A stretch of 64,000 nt of DNA from Thermococcus sp. 4557 (GTDB lineage Archaea > Methanobacteriota_B > Thermococci > Thermococcales > Thermococcaceae): assembly GCF_000221185.1 (NCBI RefSeq), contig NC_015865.1, positions 1,054,001 through 1,118,000 on the forward strand, written 5' to 3'. Position numbers and translations under genes: made by a program. A model generated the notes under the pieces. The model saw only the letters and a program-made list of their open reading frames with translations. It made no database searches and had not been told where the DNA came from. The first letter of the stretch is position 1. Each line of letters begins with the position of its first letter. This document shows, piece by piece, positions 50,288-58,362 of the stretch.

Positions 50288-51057
50288 TGAATCACCTCCG
50301 TTCTGGGGAGTATGAGCCTGAAGCCGTCGAACTCAAGGACGCACACGGGGACGCCGTAGACATCGCGGAGTATCTCCTCCCGCAGGACTTCATGCGGCCT
50401 CCCGACGGCCCGAATCCTGCCCTCCTTGACGAGGGCTATCCTGTCGGAGTAGAGGGAGGCCAAGTTGGGGTCGTGGAGCGTCATGATGGCCGAGATGCCC
50501 TCCTTCCGTGCGAGCCTCTTGACTATCCCGAGGACTTTGACCTGATTCTTGAAGTCAAGGTGAGCCGTTGGCTCGTCGAGGAGCAGAACCCTCGGCTCCT
50601 GGACGAGGGCCCTCGCTATCAGAACCAGCTGCATCTGACCGCCGCTCAGCTGGGTGTAAGGTTTATCCTTAAAGCGCTCGAGTCCAAGAAGTCTGAGCTT
50701 TTCGAGGGCCTTCTCGTAGTGCTCATTTCCAGGGCTCTCAAAGGGGCCGAGCTGGGAAGCCAAACCCGTGACGACCACGTCCAGAACCGTGTAGGGGAAG
50801 GGCGGCGTGTGGGACTGGGGGACGTAGCCGGCCAGCTTGGCCCTCTCCCTGATGGGCAGTTCATGGAAGTCCCGCCCCTCAATGAAGACGCACCTCTCCT
50901 TTGGCTTCAGCAGGCCGTAGATGGCCTTCAGTATGGTGGTCTTCCCGCTTCCGTTAGGGCCGAGGAGCGTCACAACTTCCCCTTCCTTCACCTCGAGGGT
51001 GACCCCTTCGATGCTGAAATCACCGTAGCTGAACGACAGGCCTCTGACCTCAAGCAT
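50284..51057 (-). CDS. ABC transporter ATPase, FecE/BtuD family
   Basis: A 257-residue ATPase of metal-chelate/corrinoid importers. Walker A LGPNGSGKTT, signature QLSGGQMQL and Walker B VLLLDEPTAHLD are intact. I start it at the ATG at 51057; upstream residues overlap the permease gene. It lies between the permease and cobN with coupled starts. Confidence 0.93.
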   Translation of the reverse strand: MLEVRGLSFSYGDFSIEGVTLEVKEGEVVTLLGPNGSGKTTILKAIYGLLKPKERCVFIEGRDFHELPIRERAKLAGYVPQSHTPPFPYTVLDVVVTGLASQLGPFESPGNEHYEKALEKLRLLGLERFKDKPYTQLSGGQMQLVLIARALVQEPRVLLLDEPTAHLDFKNQVKVLGIVKRLARKEGISAIMTLHDPNLASLYSDRIALVKEGRIRAVGRPHEVLREEILRDVYGVPVCVLEFDGFRLILPRTEVIQ

Positions 51058-52096
51058 CCCATCCACCGCCCGTCTTCCTAAGCAGGTAAGCGAAGAAGGG
51101 AATTCCAAGGAGGGTCGTTATTATACCAATCGGTATCTCGTAGGTCGCCACAGACCTCGCGAGCGTATCTGCTAGGGCCATAAACGAAGCCCCGAGGGTT
51201 ATCGTCAGGGGTATCAAGGTCTTGTGGTCCGGGCCAAAGGCCATCCTCACTATGTGTGGTATCATCAGCCCGACCCACCCGATTATACCGCAGAAGGCTA
51301 TGGAAACGGCCGTTATCATGGAGACGACGACTATGAAGACAAACTTCAGCTTCTCGGTCTCGACACCCACGATTTTAGCCTCTTCACCGAAGGAGAGCAC
51401 GTTCAGCTGCCAGCGCATTGAGTATATCAAGAAACAGCCGACGAGGATCACCGGGAAGGCCACCCTAACCGAGCCCCAGTCCGAGTTGGCGAAGCTCCCC
51501 ATGAGCCAGTAGACGATGCTCGCCAGCTTGTCGTGCTCCATGAGGAACTTGAGGAGGGACGTTAAAGCTGAGAAGAAGGCGTTGACTATGATTCCAGCGA
51601 GTACGAGCGAGACTGGGGTTATCCTTCCGCCGACCCTCGCCAGCGAGGTCGTTATGAAGACCGCGAGGAGCGCGAAGGCGAACGCTGAAGGAGTCACCCC
51701 TACGCCAACGGAGAGGCCTATAGCCAAAGCCGCACCGAATGCGGCTCCGGAAGAGATGCCGAGGATGTAGCTGTTGACGAGGGGGTTCCTGAATATGGCC
51801 TGCAGGACGGCGCCCGAAATGGCAAGGGCAGAACCAACGAGCATGGCCATCAAGACGCGGGGGAGGCGTATCTCAAAGAGTATGGTCTGGTAAACGCTCG
51901 GGTAGGGGATTGTGACGGAGAGGGATACCTTCCCGAGGGTTAAGGTTTTCAAAACTTCGGAGATGATCTGAGCCCCTTTAAGGAGCACCATGCTCACTAC
52001 GGCGGAGGGGGGAATTGGATAGGTTCCTATACACAGACTTACGATGAGGGCAAGAACCGGGGAGAGCAAAAAGGAGAGGTAGAGTGCCTTCCTCAT
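51050..52096 (-). CDS. ABC transporter permease, FecCD/BtuC family
   Basis: A 348-residue permease with about ten membrane helices and the family motifs GSALAISGAVLQAIFRNPLV and GIIGWVGLMIPHIVR. The ATG at 52096 has GGGTGG at a good distance; an ATG two codons earlier overlaps the upstream stop but leaves no room for a ribosome binding site. It forms the channel of the importer with its neighbours. Confidence 0.93.
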   Translation of the reverse strand: MRKALYLSFLLSPVLALIVSLCIGTYPIPPSAVVSMVLLKGAQIISEVLKTLTLGKVSLSVTIPYPSVYQTILFEIRLPRVLMAMLVGSALAISGAVLQAIFRNPLVNSYILGISSGAAFGAALAIGLSVGVGVTPSAFAFALLAVFITTSLARVGGRITPVSLVLAGIIVNAFFSALTSLLKFLMEHDKLASIVYWLMGSFANSDWGSVRVAFPVILVGCFLIYSMRWQLNVLSFGEEAKIVGVETEKLKFVFIVVVSMITAVSIAFCGIIGWVGLMIPHIVRMAFGPDHKTLIPLTITLGASFMALADTLARSVATYEIPIGIITTLLGIPFFAYLLRKTGGGWDA

Positions 52097-52098
52097 GC

Positions 52099-53226
52099 TC
52101 ATCCACCCTGGTAGAACGGGCTGTAGAACTTCTCAATCAGCTCGTCTCTGACCGACTCCCAGCTCTGGTAGCGGTCGGGGTAGACTATGTTGGCCATCTG
52201 GTAGAGGCCGACTATTATCCTCGGGCCCCAGTCGAGGTAGCCCTTTGAACCTGCGAGGATGCCGCAGACGTGTCCTTCTTTCGCAGCCTTGATTTCCTGC
52301 CACCTTGAGTCATTTTTAATGCCGTTTACGGCGTCCTCAAGCCTGTCCTGGCTGAATGACGTCACGATTAAAACGTCCGTGTCTTTGCCCCAGTAGGCAA
52401 TTATCTTCTCGATGTCGAGCTTGGGCCACTGGGTGTCGAAGGTCATGTCGAAAGCTAAGTTGTGGGCACCGACGAGCTCCACCATGCTCGCCCACGCGCT
52501 TCCGTTGGCGTAGACAGTGACGGGGCCCGCGATGTCCTTGGGGGCGCTTATGAGGAGGGCGTTCTTCCTCTCGCTCTCTGGAATCTGGGCGGCGGTTTCC
52601 TTCACGGCGCTGAGCTTCTCCTCCATCCATCCGGCCAGTTCACCGGCCTTCTCTTCTTTATCAAAGACCTTTCCAAGGAGTTCAACGACCTCCACGTTAT
52701 CCTCGATGGTCTCAGCAGTGAGCGCTATGACGGGTATGCCGAGCTCTTCCGCCTTCTGTATCGTCTCGGCGTCGGCGTACTTGCCGCCGTACCAGTCGAT
52801 TATTATAAGGTCGGGATTCAAACCGACGACGGTCTCCCAGTTGAGGCCCTTGAAGTTGCTGCCAACGACGGTTCTGTTCTTCACATCATCCGGGAGGTAG
52901 GGGTCGTAGGGGACGTACTTGCCTATGCCGACTATCCTGTCCTGGACGCCGATGACACAGAGTATCTCCGCCCAGTAGCTGGAGAGCACTATCACCCTCC
53001 CGGGCGGCTTATCTATGGTGACGGCCCTTCCCGCGGAGTCCGTGACGGTTATCGGGTACTTGGGGGCGTTGGTTATTGTCGGGGATGAAGCCGTCTCCGT
53101 TGGGCTGGAGGAGGACGCGGGAGTAGTCGTGGCGGTCTTGCCGCTTATACAGCCACTCGCCACGACGGTGAGGAGCAAGACGCCGACCAAAAGCACTGAA
53201 AACACCTTTCTGCGGAAGGTTATCAT
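52099..53226 (-). CDS. Substrate-binding lipoprotein of metal-chelate/corrinoid importer
   Basis: A 375-residue periplasmic-type binding protein. The N-terminus has a hydrophobic signal and lipobox VVASGCISG, then a Thr/Ser/Pro linker to residue 55 and a helical-backbone metal-receptor domain (TDSAGRAVTIDKPPGRVIVLSS, NPDLIIIDW). The start at 53226 follows GGTGGTGAG. First gene of the five-gene operon ending in the chelatase subunits, which suggests a cobalt-corrinoid ligand; iron or other metal chelates remain possible. Confidence 0.9.
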   Translation of the reverse strand: MITFRRKVFSVLLVGVLLLTVVASGCISGKTATTTPASSSSPTETASSPTITNAPKYPITVTDSAGRAVTIDKPPGRVIVLSSYWAEILCVIGVQDRIVGIGKYVPYDPYLPDDVKNRTVVGSNFKGLNWETVVGLNPDLIIIDWYGGKYADAETIQKAEELGIPVIALTAETIEDNVEVVELLGKVFDKEEKAGELAGWMEEKLSAVKETAAQIPESERKNALLISAPKDIAGPVTVYANGSAWASMVELVGAHNLAFDMTFDTQWPKLDIEKIIAYWGKDTDVLIVTSFSQDRLEDAVNGIKNDSRWQEIKAAKEGHVCGILAGSKGYLDWGPRIIVGLYQMANIVYPDRYQSWESVRDELIEKFYSPFYQGG

Positions 53227-53243
53227 GCTCACCACCGCTGTGC

Positions 53244-53263
53244 TACTAATTTCCAATTTAGTA
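53244..53263. promoter_or_regulatory. Operator-like palindrome before the importer-chelatase operon
   Basis: TACTAATTTCCAATTTAGTA is a 20-bp hyphenated palindrome, 16 of 20 positions symmetric, lying 18 bases before the ATG and downstream of A/T-rich TATA candidates (53280-53310). Its position suits a repressor responding to metal or corrinoid status. Confidence 0.45.
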
Positions 53264-53356
53264 ATACAAAATCCGAGAGATATAGCTAACTTTTAACACT
53301 TTTTAAAACAACAGGTTCCCAACTTATGGTTTTTGATAACACCAAAACAAAAATAA

Positions 53357-54067
53357 TTATGTCCACATGTTTACGTAAAATTTAATACCAAGCTCCTCCA
53401 GCCTCTCCTTCAGTCCCTCGACCTCCCCCTCCGGCCAGCAGTGTTCCGAGCACCAACCCTCGTCCCTGGGGTTCGTCAGGGGTTTTCCAACGAGCGGGTT
53501 CAGGACGACGTAGAAGTCCGTCGCAATCCGCTTCAGACCCTCCTCGATGTAGGGCCACGCGTCAAAGTCCCTCGCCACGGGGATTCTGAGTTCGAGCGGG
53601 ATTCCGTAGTCCGAAACGACCCCAAGGCCCCTCAGGAAGAGCTCCCAGAGCTTTTTTGCGGGCTTTTCGGGGAGGCCGTAGAGCTCGGGTGGTGCCTTGA
53701 GGTCAGTGGCTACGTGGTCAACGAGGCCGGCTTTTAAAAGCCTCTCCAGCGGGCCAATGAGGGTGAGGTTCGTGTTGAGGCTTATGGGAACGTCGAGGAG
53801 CTTAACCCCGGCGAAGAGCGAGCTAAGTTCTCTCCACTGCATCAGTGGCTCCCCTCCGGTGACGTGGAAGTAATCAATGAGAAACGCGCTCGCCTCAAGC
53901 TCGTCGAGGAGGGCTTTTTCATCGAGGGGGAAGCAGTCAAGGCCCTTCGCTATGCGCCAGTTGTGGCAGAACGGACATTTAAGGTTGCACCCGCAGAGCC
54001 AGAGCGTGAAGGTTCCCCTGCCGTGGACGTCCACCATCCTGACTCTCTTCCACCCGCTCGTGAGCAT
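53357..54067 (-). CDS. nrdG: Anaerobic ribonucleotide reductase activase
   Basis: A 236-residue radical-SAM enzyme that installs the glycyl radical on NrdD. The CxxxCxxC cluster motif is Cys27, Cys31 and Cys34 (LCGCNLKCPFCHN), and the SAM-binding VTGGEPLMQW follows. It starts 21 bases after nrdD behind GGAGGTGG, so the two are an operon. Confidence 0.93.
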   Translation of the reverse strand: MLTSGWKRVRMVDVHGRGTFTLWLCGCNLKCPFCHNWRIAKGLDCFPLDEKALLDELEASAFLIDYFHVTGGEPLMQWRELSSLFAGVKLLDVPISLNTNLTLIGPLERLLKAGLVDHVATDLKAPPELYGLPEKPAKKLWELFLRGLGVVSDYGIPLELRIPVARDFDAWPYIEEGLKRIATDFYVVLNPLVGKPLTNPRDEGWCSEHCWPEGEVEGLKERLEELGIKFYVNMWT

Positions 54068-54088
54068 CTAACCACCTCCAAAAAGAAA

Positions 54089-57000
54089 TCAAGAGGAGTA
54101 GTGCCTCCTCGTCCAGAACTCCTTCTTCCTGAAGGGGTTCCAGTTCTTGAGAGGTCTGTAGTAGCCGATTATCCTGCTCCATACCTCGACGTTCTCGCTT
54201 CCACAGCGCGGGCAGTGGGTGTGCAGACCAGTTGTTGAGTAGCCGCAGGCGTTGCAGACGGTAACCGCTGGAGTGTAGCTCCAGTAGACGAGCTGGGTTC
54301 TCATGAGCCTTTTCGTGAGTTTTGCAAGGGCCTCAGGGTCCGGCTCCTCCCCGAGGAATATGTGCATCATAACCCCACCGGTGAAGCTCCTCTGGACTTT
54401 CTCCTCCACCCGTATCCTGTCGGCCAGTTCAAGGGAACCGTAGTAGGGCGCCACGCTGGTCGAGTAAATAGGGTTCTCCGGGTCGCTGAGGTACTCCCTA
54501 AGCTCCGGAAACTCGTGCAGGTCTTTTATAGCGAGCTTCGCCGCAGCACTCTCACCGGGAACCTCCTCGACGTTCCAGGGCGTCCCGCTCTCGCGCATCC
54601 ACTCCCTCGCCTTTGCCGTCGCGAACTCCACCATCTCCTTCATCAGCTCCGCCGCTTTCATCCAGTCCTTTCTCGTTCCCTCCTCCCAGAGCTCCGGCTC
54701 GTTGAGGTAAATCGCGGCCGCCTCAGGAAGGCCGAGGATTCCGACGGTGTTGAAGTGACTGCTCGGAAACTCCTGAAGGTAGAGGTGAATCATGCTGTAC
54801 ATGTGCCGGTAAGCTGTGATAAGCCTCACGTAGCGCTCCCTGAACCAGTCCGTTGTCCTCCTCACGACTTCAAGAATCCTCTCGTACTCCTCCCAGAACC
54901 TATTGTCGTCGCCGTTCGCCTTGAGGGCGAGCCTTGGCAGGTTCACGGTTGTAACGTTAACCGAGCCGGTGACGTCAGGCATCGCCCAGAGTCCGCCGAA
55001 ACGTCCCCTCTCAAGCCTTTCCAGCGCTTCCTCCTCGGCGCTTTTCCCGGAGACGCCGAAGGCGAACGCCATCTCAGTCTTGTCGATGGCAATTCTGCAG
55101 CAGTTGTGAGTAACAACTCCGGAGCTGTGGGTGAAGTAGTGGATACCCTCAACCTCCACATCGTAAAAGGTTCCGTTAACTTCTATCTCCTCCACCTCTA
55201 CAACCGTGACCCACGCGAGGTTTCCGTCCACACGATGCTTTACTGCGTCACTTGGGCGTCCTATCTCTTCTCCCCAGCTTCCTGGGAAGTAAACAACAAC
55301 TGAACCATCACGGTTCTCCCTGAAGTAGGCAGAGCCCCTGGTTATTGCTGCAAGTGTCAGAACGTCCTCAGCAAGCTCCCTGTTTTTTATGTGGAGCTCC
55401 CAAGCGCCCTTTCTCCAGTAACCGTCGCTGTGCAAGAGGCCCTTCAGGAAGGCCCTTCTCACCCCTGCCGGAGCATGCCAGATTACTCCAGGAATCCTCT
55501 TCTCGTGACTTAACCCGCTTACACCTTCGTCATAGAGCGCCCTAGCAAGGTAGGCATCGTATATTATCACGTACGTGAGACTCTCCCAGCGGGGGTCTCT
55601 TTTTACTTTGGGTTCCTTCCCAAGGACATTTATCGAGAACTGCACGAGAAATTCCTTCACGTCCTTTTCCTCACTGTTTATAGAGAACTGGATTCCGCTG
55701 AGGTAATATCCTCCTCTGTGCTTCTCTTCGCGAGTTCTTCTGGCCATGTTGGAGCTTCTTATAAACGTTCCGTCGCCGTAGAACAGGCCGAGGAAGTACC
55801 CAAAGTCATCATCGACATCAATTTCACGTCCATCTTCAAGCTGAAGTTTTGCCTTTTCCCCTTCAATCTCGGTCAAGACTACTGGTATGCGATATGCATA
55901 GCCGCTGAGAGAACGCTTAGCTAACTCTTCAGCCCTCATGAGTCTGACACTGTTATCATACTTAACCAATACGGGAATTGGATGGTCTGGGGATACCACA
56001 AAGCTTCTCCCATCAGAAAGACGCACTCTGATGGCTTTTCCATACTCTTTTTTCAGGAACCGTTTAACAGGTTTCCATTTAACTTTCCCACCATCCAGGT
56101 CAACGGCGAGAACCTCCACGGCATCCCTCACTCCGTACCATTCTGCTCCATCGTCTTCTCTGGACTCCAACTCACCGGCAAAGCGCTCGAAAAGCTCCTT
56201 TATGGGTGCAACTCCAACACCGCCGTCAGCACGGTAGAGAACCTTCTCGTTCTCATACAGACACATCGCGTAGCTCGCGTCCGGGTCTACAACGTTCGTG
56301 TTCAGCCAGTAGAAGCTCCCGCGCTTCGACGCCGTCCCAAAGACCGCCTCAAAGACTTCCGGGTCATCCCAGAGCATCTTGGCTGTGACCATCAGCGTCG
56401 GAATCGGGAATGTGAAGGGCTGGCCGAGCGCGTCCCCCTCGCGGAGGACCTCCGTTAGGGCTACGAAGAACTCCTTGGCTTCCTTCTCGTACTCACCGAG
56501 CGGTTCGACCTTCTCGCCCGCGTAAACCGCGTGGTCGCCATCGAGCATCTTCTTGGGAGCGTCGAGCGTTACGGTGAAGTTGGTGAAGGGCGTATTCCCA
56601 GTTATGAACACAGAGCCATTTCTCATTGCTATAACTGTCTCATTTTCCGTATTAACAGACCAAATTACTCCTGAATAATCGACTTCTCTTATTTCTTGGA
56701 TGTACTCGTGCCCTGTTTTTGTTAGGGTTATTATGTACTGGGCTTTCTTAGAGGGAAGATTTGGTATTCTAACTGAAATCGAAACATTGTATCCTGCAAG
56801 AATGGCAACTGCAACTATTGCATCTTTTATTTCCTTATCTGTCGTTGTTATTCTGACTCTGTTCTCTCTCTTTTCAGTGTATCCATCTCCCTTAACGTAT
56901 GTCTCAATGAAAACCTTGGCCTGCTCCCTGCTCAGCTGATAGAGCCATAGAGGAGGCTTTTTCTCGGTTATTCCCAGCTTCTCCATGACTATCCTCGAGG

Positions 57001-58060
57001 ATTTAGAATTCAAGCGAATTGCCTTTGCGCTTCCCCAGCCAGGATCATCTCTTATAGTATACTCAAGCCCCAGCCTTGACAAAATATCTAGTATTTCTTG
57101 GTATTCCTTTGGGTGAGACTCAGGAGATTGCACTATAGTTATTCGGGCTGTTCCCTTGGATTTCTTTTCGATAGAACCTTCAGAAAGTATCCATGCAAGG
57201 AGTTTTATCCATGTCTCATCTATCTCAACCCCATCACTCTCTAGCTCGGTAACGGCAGGTGTGGGAATAGGAACTGGAGATTTGAATTGTACGACCTCCT
57301 CAATTGGAGTAAGCGTATACCTGTCCGAGTTAAAGACTTTTCTTACAACTCTATGCCTTGGGGAAATTAACTGGTCCTGTGTTCTGTTCCGTAGGTTGTA
57401 CATCTTACCCGAATAGTGGGATATGTGAACATGCCTGACAACCTTTGGTTCTATTTTTCTGGTCTCAACGTTGAATGTGTATATGACATCACCAACATTT
57501 ATTTCATTATACCGTTTCCATCCATAAGGGGTTAGTATGACAGTATCCTCAGACAAACATTGCATCCCCACCCTGCTCGGGTAGTTGAGGTTGTAAACCA
57601 AGCGCTGAATCTGCTGTCTGATTTTGCGCCTGTTCAGGCTTTCTTTCCTGATGAAGGACCCGGCGTACCACTCGACCGAGCTCAAAGCCTGGGCGCCGCT
57701 GAAGTAGTGCTGCATCGTTATGAGGTAGTTCGCTATGTGGTCGACGTAGGTGTCGAAGTGCCTAGCCGGTCTTGAGACTATCGTGGGCGTCTTAAGGCCC
57801 TTTTCAAGGAGCCTCGCAGTGCTGTGGCCGGTGCAGTAGGGGATGTAGAGGCTGTATGGTAGCTTGTGGATGTAGATGTCCCCTGAGAAGTGCGCCTCTC
57901 GGCCTTCCTTCGGGACGAGCGAGATGCCCGCCGTTAAAGCCTCCTCCATCACGTAGGCGAAGAATCCGGTCGGTCCGGGGTAGCGGTTTGCGTTCTCCAG
58001 AACGTCCAGACTGCTCCAGCCCGCGTACTCCTGAATGATGTCACGCTTTACGGTCTCCAT
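54089..58060 (-). CDS. nrdD: Anaerobic ribonucleoside-triphosphate reductase with two inteins
   Basis: A 1323-residue precursor; without inteins the enzyme is 614 residues, usual for archaeal class III reductase. It reduces NTPs to dNTPs with a glycyl radical made by NrdG. I start it at the ATG at 58060, preceded by AAGGTGAG; 34 upstream in-frame residues read through the promoter. The C-terminal zinc site has two CxxC pairs (VCNACGY, HCPRCGS) followed by the radical glycine in SRIIGYYRPL. Inteins interrupt conserved sites after VGMQ and after SYAM. All key residues are present after splicing. Confidence 0.95.
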   Translation of the reverse strand: METVKRDIIQEYAGWSSLDVLENANRYPGPTGFFAYVMEEALTAGISLVPKEGREAHFSGDIYIHKLPYSLYIPYCTGHSTARLLEKGLKTPTIVSRPARHFDTYVDHIANYLITMQHYFSGAQALSSVEWYAGSFIRKESLNRRKIRQQIQRLVYNLNYPSRVGMQCLSEDTVILTPYGWKRYNEINVGDVIYTFNVETRKIEPKVVRHVHISHYSGKMYNLRNRTQDQLISPRHRVVRKVFNSDRYTLTPIEEVVQFKSPVPIPTPAVTELESDGVEIDETWIKLLAWILSEGSIEKKSKGTARITIVQSPESHPKEYQEILDILSRLGLEYTIRDDPGWGSAKAIRLNSKSSRIVMEKLGITEKKPPLWLYQLSREQAKVFIETYVKGDGYTEKRENRVRITTTDKEIKDAIVAVAILAGYNVSISVRIPNLPSKKAQYIITLTKTGHEYIQEIREVDYSGVIWSVNTENETVIAMRNGSVFITGNTPFTNFTVTLDAPKKMLDGDHAVYAGEKVEPLGEYEKEAKEFFVALTEVLREGDALGQPFTFPIPTLMVTAKMLWDDPEVFEAVFGTASKRGSFYWLNTNVVDPDASYAMCLYENEKVLYRADGGVGVAPIKELFERFAGELESREDDGAEWYGVRDAVEVLAVDLDGGKVKWKPVKRFLKKEYGKAIRVRLSDGRSFVVSPDHPIPVLVKYDNSVRLMRAEELAKRSLSGYAYRIPVVLTEIEGEKAKLQLEDGREIDVDDDFGYFLGLFYGDGTFIRSSNMARRTREEKHRGGYYLSGIQFSINSEEKDVKEFLVQFSINVLGKEPKVKRDPRWESLTYVIIYDAYLARALYDEGVSGLSHEKRIPGVIWHAPAGVRRAFLKGLLHSDGYWRKGAWELHIKNRELAEDVLTLAAITRGSAYFRENRDGSVVVYFPGSWGEEIGRPSDAVKHRVDGNLAWVTVVEVEEIEVNGTFYDVEVEGIHYFTHSSGVVTHNCCRIAIDKTEMAFAFGVSGKSAEEEALERLERGRFGGLWAMPDVTGSVNVTTVNLPRLALKANGDDNRFWEEYERILEVVRRTTDWFRERYVRLITAYRHMYSMIHLYLQEFPSSHFNTVGILGLPEAAAIYLNEPELWEEGTRKDWMKAAELMKEMVEFATAKAREWMRESGTPWNVEEVPGESAAAKLAIKDLHEFPELREYLSDPENPIYSTSVAPYYGSLELADRIRVEEKVQRSFTGGVMMHIFLGEEPDPEALAKLTKRLMRTQLVYWSYTPAVTVCNACGYSTTGLHTHCPRCGSENVEVWSRIIGYYRPLKNWNPFRKKEFWTRRHYSS
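55103..56263 (-). other. Intein 2 of NrdD (387 aa, LAGLIDADG)
   Basis: Precursor residues 600-986. It starts with Cys (CLYENEKVL) and ends VVTHN before the extein Cys of CCRIAID, giving fully canonical splice residues. Two LAGLIDADG-type motifs, YFLGLFYGDGTF and FLKGLLHSDGYW, keep their acidic residues, so the homing endonuclease may be active. Block-B-like FVVSPDHPIPV follows the N-terminal block. Inserted directly before the conserved double Cys of the active-site region. Confidence 0.93.
56594..57559 (-). other. Intein 1 of NrdD (322 aa, LAGLIDADG)
   Basis: Precursor residues 168-489. It begins CLSEDTVILTPYGWKRYNEI, a classical N-terminal splice block, and ends FITGN before extein Thr (TPFTNFT). 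The penultimate residue is Gly and not the usual His, a known but uncommon variant. The motifs LLAWILSEGS and FIETYVKGDGYT are the two LAGLIDADG blocks. Base composition is visibly more A/T-rich than that of the extein, as expected for a laterally acquired element. Confidence 0.92.
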
Positions 58061-58070
58061 AGCCCTCACC

Positions 58071-58113
58071 TTGGATAATTTATCCAACAACTGAGACGGC
58101 GGCGGGGGATATA
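58071..58113 (-). promoter_or_regulatory. nrdD promoter with perfect 17-bp palindrome
   Basis: TTGGATAATTTATCCAA (58071-58087) is a perfect palindrome with a one-base centre. The - strand TATA GCATTATATCC (58113-58103) lies about 25 bases upstream, so the palindrome covers the expected transcription start, just before the ribosome binding site. This is a classical repressor position. Confidence 0.55.
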
Positions 58114-58246
58114 ATGCTTCCCCTTGAACCACCGGTCGTTTGTGCAACATCAAGGCGAACAATTGGGCCTCTGGACGAGATAGACAAATTATTCATGAAC
58201 ACATGACCACCACACTGACGACAAACACCACACCCATGATAAATAG

Positions 58247-58301
58247 TGACAAATATCTGTCATTTAGACAGCATTTATAACAAAAATCTGACGTTCAGAC
58301 A
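58247..58301. promoter_or_regulatory. Cluster of inverted repeats upstream of TPR gene
   Basis: TGACAAATATCTGTCA (58247-58262), CTGTCATTTAGACAG (58257-58271) and TCTGACGTTCAGA (58287-58299) are inverted repeats that share the half-site TCTG/CAGA or TGTC/GACA. CTGTCATTTAGACA and CTGACGTTCAGACA are also direct repeats 31 bp apart, three helical turns. They lie just upstream of the TPR-gene TATA (CTTTTTAAC, 58321-58329), a position for an activator or repressor. Confidence 0.45.
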
Positions 58302-58362
58302 CACGACCTTGAGACTATATCTTTTTAACCCGTTCGGCGAACCGAAACCCGGTGATGTGAAA

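Noticed and set aside
58060-58162. 34-residue N-terminal extension of NrdD
   Set aside because: It reads through the TATA box and palindrome; the ATG at 58060 has an excellent ribosome binding site.
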